Source: Versatilivorator sp963663845
Lineage (GTDB): Bacteria > Acidobacteriota > Terriglobia > Versatilivoradales > Versatilivoraceae
Length of the DNA: 64,000 nt
Direction of reading: 5' to 3'
NCBI GenBank assembly: GCA_963663845.2
Contig: OY760650.2
Span: 1,798,001-1,862,000 of the forward strand
The notes beneath the pieces were generated by a model. The model did no database searches, was not told the DNA's origin, and worked only from the letters and a program-made list of their open reading frames with translations. How positions within the stretch are numbered: the stretch's first letter is position 1; every line of letters starts with the position of its first letter. Position numbers and translations under genes: made by a program. Below, one piece after another: positions 37,951-46,788 of this stretch.

Positions 37951-39898
37951 AGAAATTGGTTGGCAGTTTCCGCCTACGAATGGCGGCCGTGTTGACGGCT
38001 TTAACGATCCAGGCATAGCCCATTTCAACGGAGCGCCATTGGCGAGCCTCGCGCGTGAGACGATTCAGAACTCCCTGGATGCGAGGCTTGAGTCGTCATC
38101 CGATCCTGTGCATGTCTCGTTCGAGTTGATTGGCATGGATCCAGAGGTCATAGGTCGAGATGAGCTCTCAAGGGCCATTGATTCGTCCCTAAAGAAAGTG
38201 GCCGACGATCCGGTGGCTAGCTCAGCTCTCAAGACGGCGGCGAAGAGCATCAAACAGAACATAATTCACTGCCTGCGCATATCTGACCGCAACACAACGG
38301 GGCTTTCCGGTGATCATTGGCGTGCTCTCGTTAAAATGCAGGGAGTCAGCTACAAACCGGAGATCGAAGGAGCAGGAGGTTCTCACGGCATTGGAAAGTA
38401 CGCCCCGTTCGCTGTCTCGACCTTGCGAACTGTGTTTTATTGGACGTGTTTTCGTGAAGGCGGGGAGGATCGGGAAAGGTTCCAGGGAAAGTCGGTCCTG
38501 ATGTCTCACAACAACACGGACGGAGAGGAAACTCAGGGCACTGGTTTCTATGGATTCACACGCAACTGCCAGGAGTTAACCCTACCCAGACAGATTCCAA
38601 TGCAGTTTCGAGTACTTCGCGAACAAAATCGTCCAATTCAGGGAACGAGCTTGGCGATCATGGGGTTTCGAGAGACTGACGACTGGCGTCCGCGCATTGC
38701 TGCCAGTGCGATTGGGAACTTCTTCTTCGCAATCGCAAAGGGGCAGCTAACTGTAATTGTGGAACCGGACGAGTCCGTCGAACTCCCGGAATTGGAAATA
38801 GATTCTCAGTCTCTTGACGACTGGTTCCAATACTTGACGGAAAAAGCAGCCTTTGATGCTACGGAGGACGTCGACGACACACTGCAGGAAGCGCGGACTT
38901 TCTGGGATTTATCAAGAGGTGAGCCTACAGCAGAGAAACAGGATGTTGATCTTGGACATTGTCGCTTGTGGATTCGTACGGCTGAAGGTTTGTCCAGCAA
39001 GGTCGCATTCGTGCGTCGTACGGGGATGCTGGTGACGACTCAACAAAGCGGCTTGATCCGGTTTCACGGATTCCGGGATTTCGCCTCGCTTTGTGTTTTC
39101 GAGGATCCAGCCGGAAATGAACTCCTGCGTCGGATGGAGAATCCAAAGCACGATCGGTTTGAGCCTGGCAGACTGCCCAAGGATGAGCAGGGGCGTGGTC
39201 GAAGTGCACTCAAACGCATTACAAGTTGGATCCGCGCGGAGATTCGCAAGCATGCAGGGCCGCCGGAGGGCGCGAGACGAACTGTGCTGTCGGAGCTTGC
39301 CGTGTACCTTCCGGACAATAGCCCCGATGAACCGTTTGACGATGGTCCTGACGGTGGTAAAGGCAGCAAGGAGCCAGGTTTTGGCGAAAAGGTGTCGGTA
39401 ACGCTCAAGCCAGTGCGGCGTCCAATGCCTTCCCCTCTGCCGACCGGGGATGGTCCCGATTCGAACGGAGGCGGAGAGGGCAACGATACCGGCGTGGCGG
39501 GCGGAGCGGGAACAGGTGAAGGCGGAGGCGGGGGCGGTGACGGAGGCCAGGGAGAAGGGGAAGGCAAAAGCGGAAGTGGGACACGTGGAGGAGGGAGTCA
39601 AACGAGACGGATTCCGGTATCCAGAGTTCGCATACTGCCGGTTTCTGGCCAGGAGAATTGTTATCAGCTCAGCTTCGTGGCTGGTGGCGACGGTGTTGCA
39701 CGTTTGGCCCTTGAGGAGGCAGGCGACTCTTCCGCAATGCCGCGGGACGATGTTCGTGCGGTTGCAGAGCAGATGTCACTTGATTGCCTTCCGATAGTGA
39801 AAGGGAAGCGCACTGTTGTAGAGATCACTGCCGATGGACCGATTGACGGCAGAGCTTGGCGTGTGACCGCAACAGAGGTTCAGGAGGATCAGCGGTGA
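37943..39898 (+). CDS. GHKL (MutL/Hsp90-like) ATPase of the Dcm-Vsr operon
   Basis: The 651-residue protein has a Bergerat-fold ATPase N-terminus. The N box is ARETIQNSLDA (Glu39, Asn43, Asp46), the G1-type loop is LRISDRNTTG (Asp115) and the G2-type loop is GGSHGIGKYAPF (145-156). A middle domain follows. An extremely Gly/Glu-rich linker (~500-555) then leads to a separate C-terminal domain of about 95 residues. It starts with a GTG that overlaps dcm by 8 nt and ends overlapping the next gene by 4. ATP-driven dimer clamping, as in MutL or MORC, is an inference. G+C content is below that of core genes. Confidence 0.7.
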   Translation: MSEEIGWQFPPTNGGRVDGFNDPGIAHFNGAPLASLARETIQNSLDARLESSSDPVHVSFELIGMDPEVIGRDELSRAIDSSLKKVADDPVASSALKTAAKSIKQNIIHCLRISDRNTTGLSGDHWRALVKMQGVSYKPEIEGAGGSHGIGKYAPFAVSTLRTVFYWTCFREGGEDRERFQGKSVLMSHNNTDGEETQGTGFYGFTRNCQELTLPRQIPMQFRVLREQNRPIQGTSLAIMGFRETDDWRPRIAASAIGNFFFAIAKGQLTVIVEPDESVELPELEIDSQSLDDWFQYLTEKAAFDATEDVDDTLQEARTFWDLSRGEPTAEKQDVDLGHCRLWIRTAEGLSSKVAFVRRTGMLVTTQQSGLIRFHGFRDFASLCVFEDPAGNELLRRMENPKHDRFEPGRLPKDEQGRGRSALKRITSWIRAEIRKHAGPPEGARRTVLSELAVYLPDNSPDEPFDDGPDGGKGSKEPGFGEKVSVTLKPVRRPMPSPLPTGDGPDSNGGGEGNDTGVAGGAGTGEGGGGGGDGGQGEGEGKSGSGTRGGGSQTRRIPVSRVRILPVSGQENCYQLSFVAGGDGVARLALEEAGDSSAMPRDDVRAVAEQMSLDCLPIVKGKRTVVEITADGPIDGRAWRVTATEVQEDQR

Positions 39899-40761
39899 AA
39901 TTCGATCCCGGCAAGGCATGGCCTCATCCGGTGTTGAGGCCGCCAAGTTACGGTGACGATTACCCAAAGGCCGAGTTTGAAGTCGAGATAGAAGTCAAGC
40001 GCGTTAGACGAAGCACCGTCGTTGAAGTGTATGCGGAATTCGAGCTGAGCGACCCGAGCCTTCTTCAACTGGTCAATGAGGACAAGGCGCGGTTTGTACT
40101 GCTCGTCAAGGCGCCAAAGACTCACTGCAGAAAGTTGCTTGAGTCCAACAAGCCGAACGTCGAACTGTCATTTTCTGCTGGCGAACTGTCCGGGCGTGTC
40201 GAATTTGCGCCGTTCCTCGTCTGCACACAAGCCCTCACCGGGTTCCAGGCAGATGGGTGGCATCCTGACTTTTCCAGTCGGGCTTTCGACATCCCCCTCG
40301 GTGCGGTGCTCGCCGAGGATGTGTCGAAAGACTATTGGATCGACACTGCGGATGAAGCTCCGCTTGGCTCAATCTTCGGACACAAACCCCGTTCAGACCT
40401 TTCTGACGGTCGCTGGGAATATGAACTTTCTGAGGACCGTGTCTGGATTGTGATGTCGGACGCGGACGCTGCTCGATTTGAAATGGCGCGGGAAAGAGCC
40501 AACAATCTACCCGAGGGGCAGTACTTGATGAATGGGTTGTACCTGCCCGCTTTGGTGGCCGTCTTGAACGAAGTCGATCAAAGCGCTGATGACTACCGTG
40601 ACTATCGGTGGTTCGCGTCCCTGGACCAACGCTTGGAGGCTGTCGGATGTCGACATCTTGGGAACGATGGTTCAAACCGATTGATTGACGCTCAGAAAGT
40701 GCTCGATTCTCCCTTCCCGAGGATGCCCATGATTGCATTGGCGGATGCCCACGACTCATGA
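39895..40761 (+). CDS. Unrecognised protein, third gene of the Dcm-Vsr operon
   Basis: The 288-residue protein starts at a GTG in the overlap GTGA with the ATPase gene. I recognise no family. It is acidic, apparently beta-rich in the first half (alternating FEVEIEVKRV and TVVEVYAEFEL strands) and more helical later. Several aromatic clusters occur (FQADGWHPDF, DYRDYRWFASL). There is no signal peptide or membrane segment and no nuclease or helicase motif. The strict translational overlaps on both sides show that it is an integral part of the operon, perhaps a structural or target-recognition subunit. Confidence 0.6.
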   Translation: MKFDPGKAWPHPVLRPPSYGDDYPKAEFEVEIEVKRVRRSTVVEVYAEFELSDPSLLQLVNEDKARFVLLVKAPKTHCRKLLESNKPNVELSFSAGELSGRVEFAPFLVCTQALTGFQADGWHPDFSSRAFDIPLGAVLAEDVSKDYWIDTADEAPLGSIFGHKPRSDLSDGRWEYELSEDRVWIVMSDADAARFEMARERANNLPEGQYLMNGLYLPALVAVLNEVDQSADDYRDYRWFASLDQRLEAVGCRHLGNDGSNRLIDAQKVLDSPFPRMPMIALADAHDS

Positions 40762-41525
40762 CGTGGCTTCGATACTACACCGTTGATGCGCTTGAGAACC
40801 TTCGAGCTACAGTAGAAGACCGCCTCGATTGGTACTACGCACCAGAGGGAGATGTGCCTCTGCCGTCGATTGGCGGCTTCAGAGAATCGAAGGTGCGGAT
40901 GCCAACGCTTCTGGACCGATTAGAAACAAATGCTGCACGACCGTCCGCAACCGACGTGCAAAATGCTCTCGTTGTGTACCAAGCATTGTCGAAGTTGACG
41001 CCGCATCAGGCTTCCATTGAACGGATGTGGGCGTATTTGTGTCACTGTGACTGCCCGCAATACGTTGCGGCGCGCTGGTTGACGCCGCGGCCACAGAAGA
41101 AGCAGGACGCGGTGCGGAAGGTCAAGAATCATTTCTTTGCGGTCGGTAACCGAGCGTTGATTCGAGACAATGCAGTTTCGAGGCTCTGGTGGCTGGGGAA
41201 AATTGCTCACGACGTTGATCCTGACGACCCAAGCAGGTTCTTGGGCGTGCTGCTCCACAGACAGGATGTCCGCTCCGCGCTGATTGAACGCCCGTCGGTG
41301 TCGATGAATCGGCGGGTTCTGCAAGAAATATACGGTGTGATGCTTGAGCACTGGATCAATGGCGGAGCGTTGTTCGGACGGGAGGCCTTTCGTAGCTGGA
41401 TGGTGGCCTTGAACCGCCGTGGTGGGGTGGTGCTTCTGGATGCGCTGCCGAGAGAGGCACTTGCACATCTGTTACGAGAGGAGGCTAACAGCGCTATCGA
41501 GGAGCATTCAAGGTCCGGTGGTTGA
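40758..41525 (+). CDS. Unrecognised helical protein, fourth gene of the Dcm-Vsr operon (DUF6339-like?)
   Basis: The 255-residue protein begins at an ATG in an ATGA overlap and ends overlapping vsr by 8 nt. It is predicted mostly helical, with many Trp and Arg residues (RMWAYLCHCDCPQYVAARWL, RLWWLGKIAHDVDPDD). The overall look resembles DUF6339-type proteins, which I recall being listed near Dcm and Vsr genes, but I could not verify this. No catalytic motif is evident. It most likely works with the ATPase or the Vsr nuclease. Confidence 0.55.
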   Translation: MTWLRYYTVDALENLRATVEDRLDWYYAPEGDVPLPSIGGFRESKVRMPTLLDRLETNAARPSATDVQNALVVYQALSKLTPHQASIERMWAYLCHCDCPQYVAARWLTPRPQKKQDAVRKVKNHFFAVGNRALIRDNAVSRLWWLGKIAHDVDPDDPSRFLGVLLHRQDVRSALIERPSVSMNRRVLQEIYGVMLEHWINGGALFGREAFRSWMVALNRRGGVVLLDALPREALAHLLREEANSAIEEHSRSGG

Positions 41526-41967
41526 TAACCTGAGCCCAGAGGACAGGTCATGGTGCATGTCTCAGATTCGATCTCGAGATATGAAGCCGGAACTGGCGGT
41601 TCGGTCGATGGTACACCGCCTCGGATACAGGTTCCGGCTGCATCGGCGGGATTTACCGGGCGTACCGGACTTGGTGTTGCCACGCCATAGGGTGATTATC
41701 TTCGTCAACGGCTGCTTTTGGCATTGGCATCCTGACCCGAATTGTCCAATTGCAGGCTTGCCGAAGTCCAATCAAGAATACTGGGAACCAAAACTCGAGC
41801 GAAGGCGGATTAGAGACCAGGAGCATACCGTCTCGCTGCAAACTTACGGTTGGCGCGTGTTGACAGTGTGGGAGTGCCACTTGCGGAAACCGGACAAGGT
41901 GCTTCTTCAGATAAAGACCTTTATTGAAGATGGAAAAGGGAACGTTTCTGTTTCGTGCCAGGATTGA
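41518..41967 (+). CDS. vsr: Very short patch repair-type endonuclease Vsr
   Basis: The 149-residue protein is a normal Vsr length. Motifs are NLSPEDRSWCMSQIRSRDMKPELAVRS (Glu25), the catalytic strand RRDLPGVPDLVL (Asp45, Asp51) and the zinc/active-site stretch VNGCFWHWHPDPNC. Vsr nicks beside T:G mismatches left by deamination of methylated cytosine. In some islands Vsr-like enzymes act as defence nickases. The GTG at 41518 overlaps the previous gene by 8 nt. It closes the operon that dcm opens. Confidence 0.93.
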   Translation: MVDNLSPEDRSWCMSQIRSRDMKPELAVRSMVHRLGYRFRLHRRDLPGVPDLVLPRHRVIIFVNGCFWHWHPDPNCPIAGLPKSNQEYWEPKLERRRIRDQEHTVSLQTYGWRVLTVWECHLRKPDKVLLQIKTFIEDGKGNVSVSCQD

Positions 41968-42111
41968 ATCACGTGGGATGCGCCATCTGCGTTCGTGACT
42001 GGAAACAATGGGTTGTTCGACATACGCAGGTTCCATCTGGCGCAGGCCCCATTGGGTGGACTCGCGTCTTCCAAATCAAAACGGGCAGGTACTACTCCCT
42101 GACCCGAATCC

Positions 42112-42357
42112 ATGCGGCTTGACCTATTCCTCAAAAGGTCCCGCCTGATTCCCCGCCGGGCCCTGGCTCAGCAGGCCTGCTCCGCCGGAGCGGTCTCGGT
42201 CAACGGACAGGTGTCGAAGGGAGGCCGGTCGATCAAGGTCGGGGATCTGATCGAGTGCCGGAAGAGGAACGCAACGCTACGGGTGAGGGTGGCTTGCCTG
42301 CCCGGCCCAGGCATCAGCAAAATCGAAGCAACTGCGCTTTACGAAGTCCTTGCCTGA
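42112..42357 (+). CDS. S4-domain RNA-binding protein (RqcP/Hsp15-like)
   Basis: The 81-residue protein is a single S4 domain: MRLDLFLKRSRLIPRRALAQQAC, AGAVSVNGQVSK and RSIKVGDLIEC. This matches RqcP/YabO and Hsp15, which bind stalled 50S subunits carrying peptidyl-tRNA and support ribosome-associated quality control. In many bacteria the gene lies downstream of mfd and a PrsA/SurA gene. The Dcm-Vsr operon probably inserted into that neighbourhood. The copy looks intact and core-like in composition. Confidence 0.82.
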   Translation: MRLDLFLKRSRLIPRRALAQQACSAGAVSVNGQVSKGGRSIKVGDLIECRKRNATLRVRVACLPGPGISKIEATALYEVLA

Positions 42358-42375
42358 GAAAAATGAAAAAGGAGT

Positions 42376-43580
42376 GATTCACGAAGGGGCACGAAGGACA
42401 ACGAAGGTACACGAAGCGGGACGGCACTGCCACATCGGCAGGAGCAGTGCCTCCTCGCGGAGCAAGAAGGATGGGAGGAGGCGCCCCTCCGGGAGCGCGG
42501 GCGTCTCGCCCGCATTCTCTGCGTTGGGTGGCCGCTCAGTTTCCCCCTGATGCGGCGCCCGGCCACCCTGCCGCCGGGAACCCCATGGGCTCGGCTGAAG
42601 CGGAATCCTGACGCCGTTGCCGGTCGAGCCGGGTGGGAGAGAGGGGTGAGGCTGTGCGAGTGTTGTGCGGGCGGGACGCCCGCGCTCCCGGCCTTCATCC
42701 CGTGACGTCATCGCAGCCAAGCAGGTCCATCGGTCTTCGTGTCCATTCGTGTTCATTCGTGGTTCGTCTTTATTGACGATGGGGTGTTTCACTGAAGACA
42801 CACGAAGGACTGACGAAGGGCCACGAAGCGGGACGGCTCTGCCGCATCGGCAGGGGCAGTGCCTCCTCGCGGAGCAAGAAGGATGGGAGGAGGCGCCCCT
42901 CCGGGAGCGCGGGCGTCCCGCCCGCATTCTCTGCGTTGGGTGGCCGCTCCGTTTCCCCCTGATGCGGCGCCCGGCCACCCTGCCGCCGGGAACCCCATGG
43001 GCTCGGCTGAAGCGGAATCGTGGGGCTGTTGCCGGTTGAGCCGGGTGGGAGAGATGGGTGAGGCTGTGCCAGCGTTGTGCGGGCGGGACGCCCGCGCTCC
43101 CGGCCTTCATCCCGTGACGTCATCGCAGCCAAGCAGGTCCACCGGTCTTCGTGTCTATTCGTGTTCATTCGTGGTTCGTCTTTATTGACGATGGGGTGTT
43201 TCACTGAAGACACACGAAGGACGACGAAGGCACGCGAAGCGGAACAGCACTGCCGCATCGTCAGGGGCAGCGCCTCCTCGCGGAGCAAGAAGGACGGGAG
43301 AAGGCGCCCCTCCGGGAGCGCGGGCGTCTCGCCCGCATCCTCTGGGTTGGGTGGCCGCTCCGTTTCCCCCTGATGCGGCGCCCGGTCACCCTGCCGCCGG
43401 GAACCCCATGGGCTCGGCTGAAGCGGAATCGTGGCGCCGTTGCCGGTCGAGCCGGGTGGGAGAGAGGGGTGAGGCTGTGCCAGTGTTGTGCGGGCGGGAC
43501 GCCCGCGCTCCCGGCCTTCATCCCGTGACGTCGTCGCAGCCAAGCAGGTCCATCGGTCTTCGTTCCTATTGGTCTTCATT
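42376..43580. repeat. Three-copy tandem array of a ~411-bp REPIN-like repeat
   Basis: Units begin near 42376, 42787 and 43198; landmarks such as CTCCTCGCGGAGCAAG recur at 42451, 42863 and 43274, giving periods of 412 and 411. Each unit has A-rich CACGAAG-type direct repeats at its left, a palindrome GCGGGCGT(C/T)(T/C)CGCCCGC, about 160 bp of spacer, and the same palindrome inverted. It ends with CTTCGTGT/TTCATTCGTGG sequences. Copies differ at scattered positions, so they are not recent. No gene is supported inside. The array's right end contains the stop codon of the FAD/Fe-S dehydrogenase gene. Confidence 0.85.
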
Positions 43581-46430
43581 CCGACCGCCGTCTGTCCGGC
43601 TCCGGCCCACCGTGCATTCGTCCACCAGGTAGGCGATCGACTCGTAGGGGATGTCGGCGTGCAGCGACAGGCCGATCTCGCAGGTCTTGCTGGTGGAGTA
43701 GCCCCGGGAGCAGCTTGAGGGCAGGTCGGCCTTCAGGGGACCGAGGGCGGAGGCGGTCAACTCGGGGTGGCTGAAGCCCCGGTCTCCGGCGAACCCGCAG
43801 CAGCCCACGCTGTCGGGGACGATGACCGTCTCGGCGCAGAGCTCGGCCACCTGGCGCAAGGCGCCGTCCAGCCCCATCTTGCGGGAGCTGCAGGGGCTGT
43901 GCAGGGCCACCCGGTCGGCGCTCCTGCTGAAGGCGAGTCCCGGGCGCAGCACCTTCAGAATGAACTCGGCCGGCTCGTAGATGGGAAAATCGGCTGCGAA
44001 GAGGGCCGATTCCTTCAGGCGAAAGAGGCAGGGGCTGGTATCCACCAGGACGGGATGGAGGCCGTCGCGGGACGCCAGGCTCAAGGCCCTCTGCAGCTCC
44101 TCCTGCTTGCCGGCCCCCTGCCGCTCGAATCCCTTGCTGGCGAAGGGCATCCCGCAGCAGAGGCCCGACAGGTTCTCGGGATAGACCGGCTCCACTCCCG
44201 CCTTGCGCATCAGCGAGTCCAACATGCGGTTCTGAGAGGGCCGGCCCGGACGGTGGCCGGCCACGCCCAGCGTGCGGCTGAGGCAGCTCGGGAAGTAGAC
44301 CGCCTTCAAGGGCGCCTCGCCGTCCCTCTCCGATGGGGCCATGACCTCGGCCGCCCTGGGCAGCCAGGGATTCCACTGCGGCGTCCGGTTTCCCGAAAGC
44401 TTCCGCGCCCCATCCGTGACTCGCCGCATGCCTTCCGCGCCCAGCAGCCCATGCACCTGGTGGGTGGCGGTCAAGAGCATGCGGAGCGCAGCCGTGGCCA
44501 GGCCGAAATGGTCGGCCAGCAGGGTGGCGACCCGGTCCTGCCAACCGGAAATCTGGAGGCGCCGCAGGTCCTTGATGAGCTTGCCGGTGTCGATGTTGAC
44601 CGGGCAGGCGATGGCGCACAGGCCGTCGGTGGCGCAGGTGGCGTTGCCCTGGTAGGCGTAGCGGCCGGTCAGCTCGACCAGTCGGGCGGCGTTGTCGCCG
44701 TTGGATCGAAGCCGGGAGATTTCTCGCCAGACCGCGATCCGTTGGCGAGGGGTAAGGGTCAGATCGCGGGAGGGGCAGTTGACCTCGCAGAAACCGCATT
44801 CGGTGCACTTGTCGACCACCGAGTGGGCCTTGGGAAGGGGTTTGAGGTTCTTGAGGTGGATCTGGGGATCGCTGTTGAGGATCACCCCGGGGTTGAGAAG
44901 GTCTTCGGGATCGAAGATGGCCTTGATCTCCCGCATCAGGCAGTAGGCTTCGGCTCCCCACTCCAGCTCCACGAAGGGGGCCATGTTGCGGCCGGTGCCG
45001 TGCTCCGCCTTGAGCGAGCCGCCGTAGCGGTGAACCACCATTTGGGTGAGGTCGCCGATGAAGTCCCGATAGCGGCGAACTTCTTCGGGCCGGTTGAAGT
45101 CCTGGGTGAAGACGAAGTGGAGATTGCCCTCCAGGGCGTGCCCGAAGATGATGGCTTCCGAGTAGCGGTGCTTGCGGAAGAGCTGCTGGAGCTGCAGGGT
45201 GGCTTCGGCCAGCCGGTCGATGGGGAAGGCCACGTCCTCGATGATGACGGTGGTCCCGATTTCCCGGATGGCGCCGATGGAGGGGAACAGGCCCTTGCGG
45301 ATGTTCCAGAGGCGAAGCTGCTCGACGGGGTCCCGGGTGAAGGCGACCGGCTCCACCGTGGGCAGGTCGGCCAGGCTTCGGGTGGTGGCTCCCAGGTGCT
45401 GGTCCAGCTCTTCCGGTGTTTCTCCCCGGGTCTCGACCAGCAGGGCCGCCACCGGCGGGTCCAGATGCTTCAGGTCCAGCGGCAGGCCGGGCTTGTCTTC
45501 CACCGAGCGCAGGCCGGCCCGGTCCATGATCTCGACCGCCGAGACGGGACAGCCCCGCAGCAGGGTGGTGGCTTCGCAGGCGGTCCGGATGTCGGGGAAG
45601 AGGATCAGGGCGGTGGCCTTGTGGGGATGGTCGGGGACGGTTCGGTAGGTGATTTCGGAGATGAATCCCAAGGTGCCCTCGGAGCCGATCATCAGGTGCT
45701 GGATCACGTCGATGGGATCTTCGAAATCGATCAGGGCGTTGAGGCTGTAGCCGGTGGTGTTCTTCATCTTGAACTTGCGGCGAATCCGGCCGGCCAGCTC
45801 CCCGTTCTCCCGGGTCCGCATCGCCAGGCGCCCGACGCTTTCCACCAGGTCCGGACGGATTTGGCGGAACCGGTCCCGGCCGGCGGCGCTGCGGGTGTCC
45901 AGAACGGCGCCGTCGGCCAGGACGAGCCTCATGCCCTCCAGGGTCCGGTAGCTGTTCTGGGAGGTGCCGCAACACATGCCGCTGGCGTTGTTGGCGGCGA
46001 TTCCCCCCACCATGGCGGCGTTGATGGAGGCGGGGTCGGGGCCGATCTTGCGCCGGTAGGGAGCCAGGCGGGCATTGGCATGGGCCCCGACCACGCCGGG
46101 CTGCAAGGTGATGAGCCGGCCCTCCTCCTCGATCCGGATGCCGCGCCATCCCGTGCCCAACTGCATCAGCACCGAGTCGCTCAGGGACTGCCCCGAAAGG
46201 CTGGTTCCTCCCGCGCGAAAGGTGAGTGGAAGCCGGCGCGCGCGGCATTGCCTCAGGACTTCTCCCACCTCGGCTTCGCTGTCGACCCGGACCACCAGCT
46301 TGGGAATCAGGCGGTAGAAGCTGGCGTCCGTCCCGTAGGCCAGGGTGCGCAGGTCGTCCCGGATCAGCCGCTCGCCCGGTATGACTCGGGAAAGGTCCTG
46401 GAACAGATCGAGATAGCGTCCTTCCAACAT
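43566..46430 (-). CDS. Fused FAD-linked oxidase / Fe-S dehydrogenase (D-lactate or glycolate dehydrogenase-like)
   Basis: The 954-residue protein joins a GlcD-type FAD half to a GlpC-type Fe-S half. The FAD-binding 4 domain has LTFRAGGTSLSGQS and VGGIAANNASGMCCGT, followed by an FAD-oxidase C domain with HALEGNLHFVF and EHGTGRNM. The Fe-S half has two cluster motifs, CTECGFCEVNCP and CATDGLCAIACP, and two CCG domains (LSGLCCGMPF, VGCCGFAGD). The fusion is typical of membrane-associated 2-hydroxyacid dehydrogenases (Dld-II type). The ATG at 46430 gives the normal start. The last residues and stop lie inside the adjacent repeat array, so the C-terminus may have been altered by it. Confidence 0.9.
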   Translation of the reverse strand: MLEGRYLDLFQDLSRVIPGERLIRDDLRTLAYGTDASFYRLIPKLVVRVDSEAEVGEVLRQCRARRLPLTFRAGGTSLSGQSLSDSVLMQLGTGWRGIRIEEEGRLITLQPGVVGAHANARLAPYRRKIGPDPASINAAMVGGIAANNASGMCCGTSQNSYRTLEGMRLVLADGAVLDTRSAAGRDRFRQIRPDLVESVGRLAMRTRENGELAGRIRRKFKMKNTTGYSLNALIDFEDPIDVIQHLMIGSEGTLGFISEITYRTVPDHPHKATALILFPDIRTACEATTLLRGCPVSAVEIMDRAGLRSVEDKPGLPLDLKHLDPPVAALLVETRGETPEELDQHLGATTRSLADLPTVEPVAFTRDPVEQLRLWNIRKGLFPSIGAIREIGTTVIIEDVAFPIDRLAEATLQLQQLFRKHRYSEAIIFGHALEGNLHFVFTQDFNRPEEVRRYRDFIGDLTQMVVHRYGGSLKAEHGTGRNMAPFVELEWGAEAYCLMREIKAIFDPEDLLNPGVILNSDPQIHLKNLKPLPKAHSVVDKCTECGFCEVNCPSRDLTLTPRQRIAVWREISRLRSNGDNAARLVELTGRYAYQGNATCATDGLCAIACPVNIDTGKLIKDLRRLQISGWQDRVATLLADHFGLATAALRMLLTATHQVHGLLGAEGMRRVTDGARKLSGNRTPQWNPWLPRAAEVMAPSERDGEAPLKAVYFPSCLSRTLGVAGHRPGRPSQNRMLDSLMRKAGVEPVYPENLSGLCCGMPFASKGFERQGAGKQEELQRALSLASRDGLHPVLVDTSPCLFRLKESALFAADFPIYEPAEFILKVLRPGLAFSRSADRVALHSPCSSRKMGLDGALRQVAELCAETVIVPDSVGCCGFAGDRGFSHPELTASALGPLKADLPSSCSRGYSTSKTCEIGLSLHADIPYESIAYLVDECTVGRSRTDGGRNEDQ

Positions 46431-46788
46431 TGCTTGGCAACAGCTCCTTGAGGCTTGATCCGCTTCAGGGGAGGGAAGATGGCAGTTCCGACCGCCGGGG
46501 CGGTCTTGCTTATCGCTTGACACCCGACGCCGGCCATCATACCGTGAGCCAGCCGGGAAACGCCTGGAGAATTCTCCGCCGGCTCCTCGCCGCTCCTGCC
46601 GGCGAGGGGCCAGAACAACCGGGTCGCCAGTCGACCGGCCGGGCGGGCCTTCAGGTCCGAACTCCCCGAATCGCGCCGCCATGCGGCGGACCGCGGTTCA
46701 GTATACTATCAAGCGGCCGTACTCCATTCCCTGCTCCCTCGGCGAGGAAGCGGCCGCGTTGGCGCAGTCCTGCGCGCTGCCCGGAGCC

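Noticed and set aside
36916..41967. DISARM or BREX system
   Set aside because: No DrmA/DrmB helicase or DUF1998, and no PglX/PglZ/BrxC genes; the content is Dcm, GHKL ATPase and Vsr.
42379..43579. Proteins of 240-270 residues encoded across the repeat array
   Set aside because: The frames repeat the same low-information sequence in each unit and contain the REP palindromes; nothing indicates selection for coding.
42376..43580. CRISPR-like array
   Set aside because: Units are ~411 bp with degenerate copies and no short unique spacers; no cas genes are present.
43767..46451. Long open frame (894 codons) on the plus strand opposite the FAD/Fe-S dehydrogenase
   Set aside because: The minus-strand frame has complete FAD and Fe-S motifs; the opposite frame is Gly/Gln/Val-rich shadow sequence.
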